Below, piece after piece: positions 1-7,176 of a stretch of DNA of 11,570 bases (within the stretch, counting starts at the first letter, position 1; every line of letters starts with the position of its first letter). Origin of the DNA: Campylobacteraceae bacterium. GTDB taxonomy: Bacteria > Campylobacterota > Campylobacteria > Campylobacterales > Sulfurovaceae. The position numbers were made by a program, and so were the translations under genes. The notes beneath the pieces are model-generated. The model searched no databases, was not told the origin of the DNA, and worked only from the letters and a program-made list of their open reading frames with translations. The DNA is taken from NCBI GenBank assembly GCA_027023145.1, contig JALVWV010000146.1, forward strand, positions 1 through 11,570, written 5' to 3'.

Positions 1-2208
1 TTCTTTCTCGTCGAGTGCCCTGGCTTCGTGAAGCTCTCCATCGGTCAGGATCGTCTGAAATGCCAGCAAAAGGTTGCCGTAATGGGAGGAGAGGAGATGG
101 CGGTAGATGTTCATCTGAAAGTCGGTCACCCTCTCGAGATTTTTGCTCCGGTTCCCCTCAGCGATGCTTCCGCTTTTGTAGTCAATCACGAGGGTATGGG
201 TCGCATCTTGATCGATCCGGTCGATGCGCCCTTTGAAGCGCAGACCATGGATCGTGCCGGCAAATTCCCGCTCCCGCTCCGCCACGCGCCATCCGGCACG
301 GAAGTGTTTGATCTGCTGGGCGATAAAGGGTTCGAGTTTTTGTCTCCAAAGGACTTTGAAATAGGCGATTTTCGGTGTCTCATCGGGAAGGAGCTCATCC
401 ATGAGACGGTGGAGGGTTTGGCGCAATGCTTCGGGGGTTTCGAAGTGATCTGTGTCGCGGTAGAGATGATCGAGCAGCGTGTGGAGGAATGCCCCTTCGT
501 TAAACTCGGGGTCGGGCTTGGGTTTGATCCCTCGGATGTATTGGTAATAGTAGCGTCGCTTGCAGCCAAGCCATGTTTTAAGCCGGGAAGCTGACCATAT
601 CTGCGCCATAGGATCAAACGATTCGACTACTGGATCGGACTCGGGCACGAGACGTGAAGGCTGGTCGTACAATAGTCCCAATGGGGTCGGAGCCGGTGAT
701 CCGCTCTCAATTCCCAGCTCGTAGAGGAATTTCGACGGCAGACGATCATCGGCCGTGGCATAGAGGATCACCGCTTCACGTGCCTGGGAGAGGAGGCGGT
801 GGTAATAGTATTTCTGAAGCGCTTCACGGTCGCTGCGGGTGGGCAGGTCGGCGAAGGCACGTACTTGGGAGTTGAGAAACTGATCCTTGGCCGTGGTGGC
901 CGGGACGATGCCGTCGTTGAAATCGACGATCACTACCCCTTCGTATGCTACCCCGCGTGTCTCGAGCACACCCATCACCGTGATCATCCCACCCCGCAGG
1001 TCGTCGATCCGGATGGTGGAGAGCTTCTGCATCCACAGCGAGAGCCATCCAGCCATTGGGAGCCGTTCATCAGGAAAGAGGCGCAACATCTCTTCGGTTG
1101 CCTCCGACACACGGGCGATCCGCAGAGGGTCGTTTTCGCTCAGATCCAGTATCGAGAGCCGATCAAAAAACTCACGGATGTTCACCGTCCCTTCCTTGGG
1201 TATTTTCTCCAAAACTTCCTCAGTAATCCCATACCGCTCCAGCCGCTCGGCGGTCTTCCCATCCGGAAGTCTCCAATGCTCGGCCAGAGCGGAGAGTACT
1301 TTGTAGTTGCGCCCGTGTGCGTAATCAAACCCCATGGCAAAGTTGAGGTTATTGAGCCGATCATACAGACGAAAAGACTCCTTGAAGCTCTCATCGGGCA
1401 GGATCAGGGCGATCCGCTCCGGCGCGATTCCGCGTGAAACCATCCCCTCGATCTGCACCATTGCTTCGGCGATCTGTTCGAAGCGTTCGGAGACGGCATG
1501 GACGGCAGCAGAAACAGACGTGTGTTTGGACGGAGTGTGGCTATTGGTTTTGCGGGTCAGGTTGATCTCATTCTCGGCATGGGGAGCCAACGTAATCCCC
1601 CGTGCAGCCAATCGTGTCTCCATCTTGCCGCTGAAAGGGCTCGTAGTATAGTGAAGGATCACCTCGGTGTGCGCGGCAACCCGATCGAGCAGTTCCAGCT
1701 CAAACCGACTCAAAAGTCCCTCCAGGAAAATCTCGATCCGCTCAAACTGCGCGACAAACCCTTCGTTGAGCCGGTACTGCTCGGGGATAAACATCCGGTC
1801 GGTCAATCCGCGAGCCTCCAGCAACACACGATACCGCTCCTTGAGCTGAGCAAGAATCGTCAAATGCTCCCCAAACTCCGCATATGCATCCGCCTCGGCC
1901 AATCGGTCAAATCCGACCCCTTCCTGGGAGAGCTCCTCGAAAAACCGAAACAGGCCATCACTGCGGACAAGAAACTTCACCAACCCCCGGTCAACCTTGA
2001 ACACCTCAAACGCCTCAAAATCAGCCGCCTCCTGCAACAACAGCACCCGCTGCAACGGATCGATCATGGCCCTGTCACCCAGCATCACCGCCTGCTGCTC
2101 AAACGCATCCATCCGCATAAACGTCGGCACAAGCGTATCGCTGCTCTGCCACTGCAATTGTGCAGCACGAATAGCACGGGATGTGGGGTAGATATGGAGT
2201 GTTTTCAT
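1..2208 (-). CDS. addB: AddB-like PD-(D/E)XK nuclease/helicase homologue, 3' end outside the window
   Basis: Probable B subunit of an AddAB-type helicase-nuclease that resects double-strand breaks for RecA. The frame is open from ATG at 2208 to base 1: 736 codons, no stop, so the C-terminus is missing. N-terminus reads MKTLHIYPTSRAIRAA, with no Walker A motif visible. Residues 407-436 hold a UvrD/AddB-like C-terminal helicase motif (TVMGVLETRG, then VVIVDFNDGIVP). The nuclease domain follows: SRLKTWLGCKRRYYY (541-555), GRIDRID (660-666) and VIDYKSG (674-680), with D663/D666, D676 and K678 as the expected metal and catalytic residues, then DFQMNIYRHLL. C549 is the only cysteine in the visible part, so an AddB-type four-cysteine iron-sulphur site is not complete here. 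No Shine-Dalgarno is seen before the ATG. From memory, C. jejuni has a RecB/AddB-like gene (Cj1481c) at the same place downstream of the cco cluster. Family call strong, exact subunit name less so. Confidence 0.85.
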   Translation of the reverse strand, partial: MKTLHIYPTSRAIRAAQLQWQSSDTLVPTFMRMDAFEQQAVMLGDRAMIDPLQRVLLLQEAADFEAFEVFKVDRGLVKFLVRSDGLFRFFEELSQEGVGFDRLAEADAYAEFGEHLTILAQLKERYRVLLEARGLTDRMFIPEQYRLNEGFVAQFERIEIFLEGLLSRFELELLDRVAAHTEVILHYTTSPFSGKMETRLAARGITLAPHAENEINLTRKTNSHTPSKHTSVSAAVHAVSERFEQIAEAMVQIEGMVSRGIAPERIALILPDESFKESFRLYDRLNNLNFAMGFDYAHGRNYKVLSALAEHWRLPDGKTAERLERYGITEEVLEKIPKEGTVNIREFFDRLSILDLSENDPLRIARVSEATEEMLRLFPDERLPMAGWLSLWMQKLSTIRIDDLRGGMITVMGVLETRGVAYEGVVIVDFNDGIVPATTAKDQFLNSQVRAFADLPTRSDREALQKYYYHRLLSQAREAVILYATADDRLPSKFLYELGIESGSPAPTPLGLLYDQPSRLVPESDPVVESFDPMAQIWSASRLKTWLGCKRRYYYQYIRGIKPKPDPEFNEGAFLHTLLDHLYRDTDHFETPEALRQTLHRLMDELLPDETPKIAYFKVLWRQKLEPFIAQQIKHFRAGWRVAEREREFAGTIHGLRFKGRIDRIDQDATHTLVIDYKSGSIAEGNRSKNLERVTDFQMNIYRHLLSSHYGNLLLAFQTILTDGELHEARALDEKE

Positions 2209-2214
2209 AAAAGA

Positions 2215-2220
2215 AGTATA
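2215..2220 (-). promoter_or_regulatory. candidate -10 box of the addB-like gene
   Basis: On the minus strand TATACT lies six bases before the addB-like ATG at 2208. A start site about seven bases downstream of this hexamer would fall on or next to the ATG, giving a leaderless transcript. That fits the absence of a Shine-Dalgarno. No convincing -35 is visible. A second AT-rich hexamer, TAATAT at 2236-2241, is an alternative -10 with a leader of about 20 bases. Confidence 0.3.
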
Positions 2221-2262
2221 GCGTGTTGGAGGTGTATATTACGTGTTACACAATGAAAAAAA

Positions 2263-2289
2263 CGTAGGTCGGGGTCCCCTGACCCCGAC
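2263..2289 (+). repeat. REP-like palindrome, copy 1
   Basis: The tetranucleotide GTAG (2264-2267) is followed immediately by a perfect 8-bp stem, GTCGGGGT (2268-2275) and ACCCCGAC (2282-2289), with loop CCCCTG. A GTAG head abutting a palindrome is the layout of REP sequences that RAYT (TnpA-REP) transposases recognise. The copy number elsewhere in the genome cannot be seen here, so membership of a REP family is an inference. Confidence 0.6.
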
Positions 2290-2333
2290 ACAGACCGGAT
2301 AAATAAAACGTGAAAACCTCCTCGTAGGTAATT

Positions 2334-2360
2334 GTCGGGGTAGGGGTACCCCGACCTACG
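2334..2360 (-). repeat. REP-like palindrome, copy 2, inverted
   Basis: This is the inverted partner of the palindrome at 2263-2289. The stem is GTCGGGGT (2334-2341) and ACCCCGAC (2348-2355), loop AGGGGT, followed by CTAC (2356-2359), which is GTAG on the minus strand. Thirteen outer and eight inner positions are identical to copy 1; only the loop differs, by a shift of one base. An extra CGTAG at 2323-2327 can also pair with CTACG at 2356-2360. The two GTAG ends face outward across a 44-bp spacer, as in a BIME. Confidence 0.6.
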
Positions 2361-2396
2361 CGGTGGATAATTTTTTGTGGGAATGTATCTCTACCT

Positions 2397-2945
2397 TTAC
2401 GGCTGAAGAAACGCTTCCTGATCTAAAAATCCAACAGCATCTCCGATTTGAGCGCGCAGCTTCAAGAGATAACGGCCGGGATTTTTGAGCGTAACTTTTG
2501 GCGTGGAGTATGTCCCGTTATCACATTTGAGATTTTGGAACGTTTGATCCTCGGCTCCTGTTTGAGGACGGGTGATCAAGAGCGTTACATTAGCGTCATT
2601 TACAGCTTGACCACCGGTGGTGGTAATGCGATACTGCATCACCATTCCAGAAGTCAGGGCAACCGCCTTGCTGTGTTTGATCGCATAGTCTTTTGGTTTG
2701 AAGGAAGAGGGGCTGAAACCGACAGGCTTCAGCGTATATTGGGCATCAAAACGCTGCTGCGCTTCGAGGATCTTGTTGATATTGGTATCCGCATCCTGAT
2801 ACTTCTTTTGGTAGGCTTCGGACTCATGTACCGGCATAGAGATCGCCGAACGCACCGTCCAGAAACCGAGAAAAAGACCAATGAAAATAAAGCCTAGTAT
2901 CAGATAGGGCCAGTATTTTCCACTGTTATTATTTTTGTCTGCCAT
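2397..2945 (-). CDS. FixH family protein, cbb3 oxidase maturation
   Basis: FixH/CcoH-type proteins are membrane-anchored factors needed for assembly or stability of cbb3 oxidase. This 182-residue protein has a short polar N-terminus, one membrane helix (about 11-33, KYWPYLILGFIFIGLFLGFW), then a helical segment (41-68, ESEAYQKKYQDADTN...) and a beta-rich C-terminal domain ending in GRYLLKLRAQIGD...FLDQEAF, typical of FixH. H40 follows the helix; C141 is the only cysteine. ATG at 2945 is preceded by AGGAG about nine bases upstream. The gene overlaps the previous one by 17 bases, so translation is probably coupled. It is the last gene of the cco operon. The family call rests on the membrane anchor, domain pattern and neighbourhood. 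Confidence 0.8.
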   Translation of the reverse strand: MADKNNNSGKYWPYLILGFIFIGLFLGFWTVRSAISMPVHESEAYQKKYQDADTNINKILEAQQRFDAQYTLKPVGFSPSSFKPKDYAIKHSKAVALTSGMVMQYRITTTGGQAVNDANVTLLITRPQTGAEDQTFQNLKCDNGTYSTPKVTLKNPGRYLLKLRAQIGDAVGFLDQEAFLQP

Positions 2946-3534
2946 AACGGATTCTCCTGTAGATTGGGTGGCCGAAATATATCCAAATAATGATTAAGGC
3001 ACCCAACAATACAACCCAGCGAACCAGGGTGATAATCCAGTGGTATTTGTCGTGGATTGTTGTGGTCATTTTGACCCCTTTGGCTGTCGCGATCTCATCG
3101 GCCATTTCGGAATAGGCCTGGACGACACCCACATCGTATTTGGATTGGAGAGAGTTGCTGTCCTGTGTGCTGATAATATCGATGGCGTAGTGCTTCACTT
3201 CACTACTGTCGAGCATCTTCTTGATCGTATCCGAAGAGCTGAGGAGACCGATTCGCTGACTGTTGGGCGCAAAAAACAAGACGGCATAAGGGGTGGAAAG
3301 CTTGTCCGCGTACCGTTTGAGGTATTGGTACAGGTTGGTGGTGCGGGAGATGGTATGGGTTGTGGCGATTACGTACGCATGAATACCCGTCTTCTGTGCC
3401 AGCTCATTACCCATGGTTTCGATCTGAGCCGCCGCTTTGGGGCTGATGATCTGGTCATTGATAAGGAAATTGGCTGAGAGAGAGAGGGGAAGAGCGCACG
3501 CGAGCACCAGGGCTCGCATTGCGTGTTTGATCAT
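2929..3534 (-). CDS. TPM-domain-like exported membrane-anchored protein
   Basis: A 201-residue protein with a signal peptide (1-21, hydrophobic core LVLACALPLSLSA), a periplasmic part (about 22-163) and one C-terminal membrane helix (about 165-187) with a short basic tail (YRRIRYGRQK). The segment FLINDQIISPKAAAQIETMGNELAQKTG... followed by YAVLFFAPNSQRIGLL resembles the start and core of TPM (TLP18.3/Psb32/MOLO-1) domains: FxND, paired helices, then a strand with a nucleotide-binding-like turn. The match is by eye and partial. It starts at ATG 3534, three bases after the stop of the 33-residue peptide, with AGGG just upstream. Its position between DUF4006 and fixH suggests a role in cbb3 assembly or membrane quality control. 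No catalytic residues are recognisable. Confidence 0.6.
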   Translation of the reverse strand: MIKHAMRALVLACALPLSLSANFLINDQIISPKAAAQIETMGNELAQKTGIHAYVIATTHTISRTTNLYQYLKRYADKLSTPYAVLFFAPNSQRIGLLSSSDTIKKMLDSSEVKHYAIDIISTQDSNSLQSKYDVGVVQAYSEMADEIATAKGVKMTTTIHDKYHWIITLVRWVVLLGALIIIWIYFGHPIYRRIRYGRQK

Positions 3535-3537
3535 TGA

Positions 3538-3639
3538 TTACCCTACGTAAGAGACACCGGTGACAAAAACAGCGACCAGAGTTGCTGCTGCCATCACCAC
3601 CATACCCAATCCGAGTACTTTATCCATAATAGTTATCAT
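3538..3639 (-). CDS. 33-residue single-helix membrane peptide in the cco operon
   Basis: The peptide reads MITIMDKVLGLGMVVMAAAT and ends LVAVFVTGVSYVG: a short N-terminus, then one hydrophobic helix over about residues 8-30. The start at ATG 3639 is set by AAAGGAG ending five bases upstream, which begins right at the TAA stop of the DUF4006 gene (stop 3652-3650). A longer reading to 3738 would overlap DUF4006 deeply and add a non-hydrophobic, non-conserved-looking tail, so it is rejected. The next gene starts three bases after its stop. Size and topology recall small single-helix subunits of cbb3 oxidases such as CcoM of Pseudomonas stutzeri, but no sequence similarity is claimed. Function unknown. 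Confidence 0.65.
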   Translation of the reverse strand: MITIMDKVLGLGMVVMAAATLVAVFVTGVSYVG

Positions 3640-3649
3640 TGTCTCTCCT

Positions 3650-3886
3650 TTACTTGACCGGCTGGAAAGCAAACTTGGCGTTGCCAGTGCTTTGGGCTTT
3701 GACGTTGGTTGTGCTGCCAACGATCGGTGCCGGATCATAGAAATTGGTCGCTTGCTTCTGCTGAACCGCGATATCCCACATGGTCAAAACAACCAGGATT
3801 GTCAACAAAAGTACCGTAGCGATCAGCATACCGGTAATACCGCTGAGCTTGAAAAGCCCACGGCTGGTGTTTTCTGTTACTGCCAT
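3650..3886 (-). CDS. DUF4006 family small membrane protein
   Basis: A 78-residue protein (MAVTENTSRGLFKLSGITGM...) with one membrane helix at about 19-40 (LIATVLLLTILVVLTMW) and a polar C-terminal tail of about 38 residues, probably periplasmic. The TENTxRGLFxLSGITGMLIATVLLL signature and the place directly after ccoP match DUF4006, a family found with cbb3 operons of Campylobacterota. The start is ATG 3886: AAGGAG, overlapping the ccoP stop, sits about six bases upstream, whereas the in-frame TTG at 3889 is too close. The gap to ccoP is 10 bases. Likely an accessory subunit or assembly factor of the oxidase, but the role is not established. Confidence 0.8.
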   Translation of the reverse strand: MAVTENTSRGLFKLSGITGMLIATVLLLTILVVLTMWDIAVQQKQATNFYDPAPIVGSTTNVKAQSTGNAKFAFQPVK

Positions 3887-3896
3887 CAATAACTCC

Positions 3897-4775
3897 TTAT
3901 TGCTTGAGTGAGTTCACGTAACTGTCAAGAGCTTTCTCTTGAACAGGGGTGAAGCGGTTGGCAAACGAAGGCATCATACCGATTGCACCGGTTTTGCCCT
4001 TAGCGAGAGCGGTTTTGACATCGTAACCTTTGAGGCTGGGGGCGACGTTGGGAGTACCGGCGCCAGTCGCACCGTGACAGCCCGCACAGACGCCAAACTC
4101 AGCCGGAGCTTTGCCTTTGCATCCACTGGCAACATACTCGGCCGCTTTCTCTGCTGCGGCACCACTAGCCATCCCTGGAGGCATACCGCCGGGGAAAGCG
4201 CCGAGAGCGTTCTGGCCGTTCTTGATGATATTCAAGACGGTTGCTTTGGTACGACCCTTGGTAAAGTCTTCCGCTTTGCCGGAGAGTCCGTCACCGGTCT
4301 CGCCATGACAGGGAGCACACTGAACCAAGAAAATCGACTCACCCATATCTTTAAGGGTAGCAGCATCTGCGTTTTTGTGCACCGCTTCAAATTTAGCGTT
4401 GTAAGCGTTGACCTCTTCGTTGTACTGACCAATCTGACTGAAGGCATTGAGCGGGTACCCCAAAAAGAAGTACCACAGCCCCCAAATCATCACGCCCAGG
4501 AACGAATAGGCCCAACCGGCAGGCAATTCGTTTTTGTACTCACCGATACCATCCCAGTTCTCTTCAGCCAACTCACCGGAGGCTGTGTCGTTTTGCATCT
4601 GCGCCAGATACTTGGCGGAGACTCCAAATGAGAGCCCGGCAATCGCCAGAGCACCCAAGATCGTAATCCAGTTGATCGGATCACTCAGATCGATATGCAT
4701 TTTCTGTACGACCACAATGGTTGCGATCATCAATATGACAGCAAATGCAAGTCCTTTTACGATAAAAGAATTCAT
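3897..4775 (-). CDS. ccoP: cytochrome c oxidase cbb3-type subunit III, di-haem CcoP
   Basis: CcoP passes electrons from soluble cytochrome c through two c-type haems to CcoO and CcoN. In this 292-residue protein the two haem-attachment sites are CAPCH (153-157) and CAGCH (230-234). Likely methionine ligands are in GGMPPGM (near 198) and GMMPSF (267-268). WDGIGEYKNELPAGW (74-88) is the FixP_N signature before a membrane helix at about 92-108. Two more hydrophobic stretches (about 8-25 and 34-52) precede it, so the protein appears to have three membrane helices where classical CcoP has one or two. ATG at 4775 is chosen over the out-of-frame ATG at 4779; AAGGAG lies seven bases upstream. The gene starts four bases after the ccoQ stop. 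Confidence 0.96.
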   Translation of the reverse strand: MNSFIVKGLAFAVILMIATIVVVQKMHIDLSDPINWITILGALAIAGLSFGVSAKYLAQMQNDTASGELAEENWDGIGEYKNELPAGWAYSFLGVMIWGLWYFFLGYPLNAFSQIGQYNEEVNAYNAKFEAVHKNADAATLKDMGESIFLVQCAPCHGETGDGLSGKAEDFTKGRTKATVLNIIKNGQNALGAFPGGMPPGMASGAAAEKAAEYVASGCKGKAPAEFGVCAGCHGATGAGTPNVAPSLKGYDVKTALAKGKTGAIGMMPSFANRFTPVQEKALDSYVNSLKQ

Positions 4776-4779
4776 TCAT

Positions 4780-4989
4780 CTACTCCTTGTTTTTGTTCAC
4801 GGAATCAGGATTTGATTCGACGGGTGCGGAATCGATCTCGTCATCGAGAGCGATCTTCCCGTACTTTTCATAATCCTTCTCACCACGTTTTTCACTGCGA
4901 TAGAGATAGACGATGTAGCTGTAGAACACTACCACCGTGATACCAGTGCCGATCACGTACAGGTAAATAGACAGCTGGTCTATCGACAT
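4780..4989 (-). CDS. ccoQ: cbb3-type cytochrome c oxidase subunit CcoQ
   Basis: A 69-residue protein with one membrane helix (about 8-29, IYLYVIGTGITVVVFYSYIVYLY) and a charged tail (RSEKRGEKDYEKYGKIALDD...). This is the shape of CcoQ/FixQ, the small non-haem subunit that stabilises the core complex. GEKDYEKYGKIALDD matches the cytoplasmic tail of Campylobacterota CcoQ as I remember it. The ATG at 4989 has GGAG six bases upstream. It sits between ccoO (12-base gap) and ccoP (4-base gap), as in other ccoNOQP operons. Confidence 0.92.
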   Translation of the reverse strand: MSIDQLSIYLYVIGTGITVVVFYSYIVYLYRSEKRGEKDYEKYGKIALDDEIDSAPVESNPDSVNKNKE

Positions 4990-5001
4990 ACTCTACTCCT
5001 C

Positions 5002-5670
5002 TTACTTCAGACGATCAAGATACGCAACCAGTGCGACCACTTCAGGGATCTTACCGGCCTGGACTTGAGCAATCAAGTCTTTGTTTTTCATCTGCTTGGC
5101 GATTTTCAGAGCCGCAGGCAGGACTTTGGCTTTGTAGTAGGCATCAAAAGCAGCACGACCCGGCTTGATATCGTCACCGTAAGGGACATTGAAAGCTGTT
5201 TTAACCGTTACAGCTTCTGCGTACGCAGTTTCCACATCGGCAATGTTGGTGAACTGATGCTTATACGCCGGCATAACTGAACCGGGAACGACAGATGTAG
5301 GCTCCCACATGTGATTGGCATGCCAATCGGGTGTCCGATAGTTGCCGACACGGTGCAGATCTGGTCCGATACGACGAGAGCCCCAGAGGAACGGACGGTC
5401 ATATGCGTACTCACCCGAGAGAGAATACTGACCGTAACGATCGGTCTCCGCTTTGAACGGACGGATCAACTGCGAGTGGCAGGAGAGGCAGTTGTCTTTG
5501 ATGTAGACACCGCGTCCGGCCAACTGAAGGACGGTATAGGGCTTCAGCCCTTTGATAGGCTGAGCTGACTGAGCAAAGTTAGGCAGAATGGTTACTGCAC
5601 CTGCGAAGGCGATCGTCAAGAATACGCCGACGGCGAAGAAGAATGGATTTTTTTCCAACCAATGAAACAT
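5002..5670 (-). CDS. ccoO: cytochrome c oxidase cbb3-type subunit II, mono-haem CcoO
   Basis: CcoO carries one c-type haem and relays electrons from CcoP to the CcoN active site. The 222-residue protein has an N-terminal membrane anchor (about 10-30, FFFAVGVFLTIAFAGAVTIL) and a periplasmic haem domain. The haem site is CLSCHSQLIRPF, with C61, C64 and H65. WGSRRIGPDLHRVG (96-109) and SVMPAY (131-136, M133 the likely axial ligand) are diagnostic of CcoO. The ATG at 5670 is preceded by a near-perfect AAGGAGGT with a five-base gap, and starts 11 bases after the ccoN stop. Length is normal for the family. Confidence 0.97.
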   Translation of the reverse strand: MFHWLEKNPFFFAVGVFLTIAFAGAVTILPNFAQSAQPIKGLKPYTVLQLAGRGVYIKDNCLSCHSQLIRPFKAETDRYGQYSLSGEYAYDRPFLWGSRRIGPDLHRVGNYRTPDWHANHMWEPTSVVPGSVMPAYKHQFTNIADVETAYAEAVTVKTAFNVPYGDDIKPGRAAFDAYYKAKVLPAALKIAKQMKNKDLIAQVQAGKIPEVVALVAYLDRLK

Positions 5671-5681
5671 AACCTACCTCC

Positions 5682-7148
5682 TTATGCCATAGGTGATCTG
5701 AACTGAGGTTCAGTTTCAAGCTTGCGTCCGGCTGTCGCTGTCATGAAGAAGTTCCAGGCAAACATAAGCAAACCAATAAAGTACAGTGTACCACCCACAG
5801 CACGGATGACCCAGTATGGGTGCAGGACATTAACCGTATCGATAAAGCTGTACATCAGGTTACCGTACTCATCGACCGCACGCCACATCATACCCTGAGT
5901 GATCCCGGCAATCCACATGGACGTGAAGTAGAGGACAACCGCAACCGTCTGAATCCAGAACTGCGCTTCGAGGAGGGACTTGCTGTAAATCTCACGCTTG
6001 AAGACGCGGGGAGCCGAGTGCATCAAGGTTGCGAAGACCATAAAAGCAACCCAGCCGAGAACGCCATCGTGAACGTGTCCGGGAATCCAGTCGGTAAAGT
6101 GCGCAATTGCATTGACTGACTTAACCGCTTGAATCGGCCCTTCGAGCGTAGAGAGCATGTAGAAAGTGGATGCCAGAACCATGAACTTGATCAACGGGTT
6201 GTCGGTCAACTGATTCCACTCACCTTTCATGGTCAGCAACATGTTGATCGCAGAACCCCAGGAGGGGAGGATCAAAATAACGGAGAAGATCGATGCCATC
6301 GTCTGAACCCAGTCAGGAACCGTCGACCACAAGAGGTGGTGTCCGCCTGCCCAAAGGTAAATGAACATCAAACCCCAGAAAGAGAGGAGAGAAAGCTTGT
6401 ACGAATAGACAGCCTGTCCAGACTCTTTGGGGAGGAAGTAGTAGATCAAAGCAATGATGGGCACGGTAAAGACGAACGCCACAGCGTTGTGTCCCCACCA
6501 CCACTGCACCATCGCATCGTTGGTACCGGCATACATGGAGACGGAGTGATACCACGCACCTAAACCGCCGGAGAGAAGCTGCGTAGGTACTTCCATGTTA
6601 TTAAAGAGATACAGCATGGCCACCCCGAGGAAGGTCGCGACATAGTACCACATGGAGATGTAGAGGGCTTTTTCACGGCGCATACCGATCAAGCCAAACA
6701 TGATCACACCCCAGAGTACCCAAATCACAACAATCAGGATATCCAGAGGCCACTCCATTTGGGCGTACTCTTTGCTGGTGGTGATTCCCATTCCTTCAGA
6801 GATGACCAAACCGCTTGCGGCGATCAGGTAGAGGAAAAACTGAAGATACCCCAACGTCATCAAGAGTTTGGACTCGCCCATGGATACTTTAAGTACCCGC
6901 TGTGCAGAGTAGTAGAAGCCAACGAAGATACCGCTGATCATAAAGCCGTAAACTACCACATTGGTGTGGATAGGTCGCAGGCGCGAGAATGTACCGTACT
7001 CACCCAACCAATAGTTGAGCTGTGGCCAAGCCAGTTGTGATGCGATAATCACACCGATCAACATCCCGACAATACCGAAAATAACGGTTGTCCACATGTA
7101 CAATTTTACGATGGAATAATCGTATTCCATTGCTGCATTGGATTGCAT
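5682..7148 (-). CDS. ccoN: cytochrome c oxidase cbb3-type catalytic subunit I CcoN
   Basis: CcoN is the haem-copper core that reduces oxygen to water and pumps protons, used at low oxygen. This 488-residue protein has about 12 membrane helices. Expected residues are present: H61 (RPIHTN) and H360 for low-spin haem b, H358 (WIPGHVHDG) for haem b3, H220 (WWGHNAV), H270 and H271 (AGGHHLLW) for CuB, and Y264 six residues before H270, the position of the cross-linked tyrosine in C-family oxidases. SISxM-like and LSTLEGPIQ segments also fit. The ATG at 7148 has AGGAGGC about five bases upstream. It is the first gene of the operon, behind its own promoter region. Confidence 0.98.
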   Translation of the reverse strand: MQSNAAMEYDYSIVKLYMWTTVIFGIVGMLIGVIIASQLAWPQLNYWLGEYGTFSRLRPIHTNVVVYGFMISGIFVGFYYSAQRVLKVSMGESKLLMTLGYLQFFLYLIAASGLVISEGMGITTSKEYAQMEWPLDILIVVIWVLWGVIMFGLIGMRREKALYISMWYYVATFLGVAMLYLFNNMEVPTQLLSGGLGAWYHSVSMYAGTNDAMVQWWWGHNAVAFVFTVPIIALIYYFLPKESGQAVYSYKLSLLSFWGLMFIYLWAGGHHLLWSTVPDWVQTMASIFSVILILPSWGSAINMLLTMKGEWNQLTDNPLIKFMVLASTFYMLSTLEGPIQAVKSVNAIAHFTDWIPGHVHDGVLGWVAFMVFATLMHSAPRVFKREIYSKSLLEAQFWIQTVAVVLYFTSMWIAGITQGMMWRAVDEYGNLMYSFIDTVNVLHPYWVIRAVGGTLYFIGLLMFAWNFFMTATAGRKLETEPQFRSPMA

Positions 7149-7176
7149 GCAAGCCTCCTAGAAGAATTTGATTTAT

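Larger units (their letters stand above)
2256..2360 (-). terminator. probable intrinsic terminator after fixH
   Basis: Read on the minus strand, the region 37 bases past the fixH stop forms a strong GC-rich stem ending in CTACG at 2263, followed directly by seven T residues (2262-2256). Two structures are possible. One is a local 8-bp hairpin at 2268-2289. The other is a long hairpin pairing the whole arms 2360-2334 and 2289-2263. Either would end the ccoN-to-fixH transcript before the addB-like gene. The same bases are the REP-like pair listed separately. Confidence 0.6.
2209..2396. other. intergenic region between the addB-like gene and fixH
   Basis: This 188-bp gap holds, from right to left, about 36 bases of plain sequence after the fixH stop, the two inverted REP-like palindromes with their spacer, a T-run on the minus strand, and the short upstream region of the addB-like gene. 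No further reading frame or RNA gene is apparent. Confidence 0.7.

Noticed and set aside
28..2256. Several plus-strand frames (28-594, 799-1437, 1498-2256)
   Set aside because: All lie opposite the continuous AddB-like frame, which carries the nuclease and helicase motifs. They are shadows.
3640..3738. Longer 66-residue version of the small cco-operon peptide
   Set aside because: The added 33 residues come from another frame of DUF4006; ATG 3639 has a strong ribosome-binding site.
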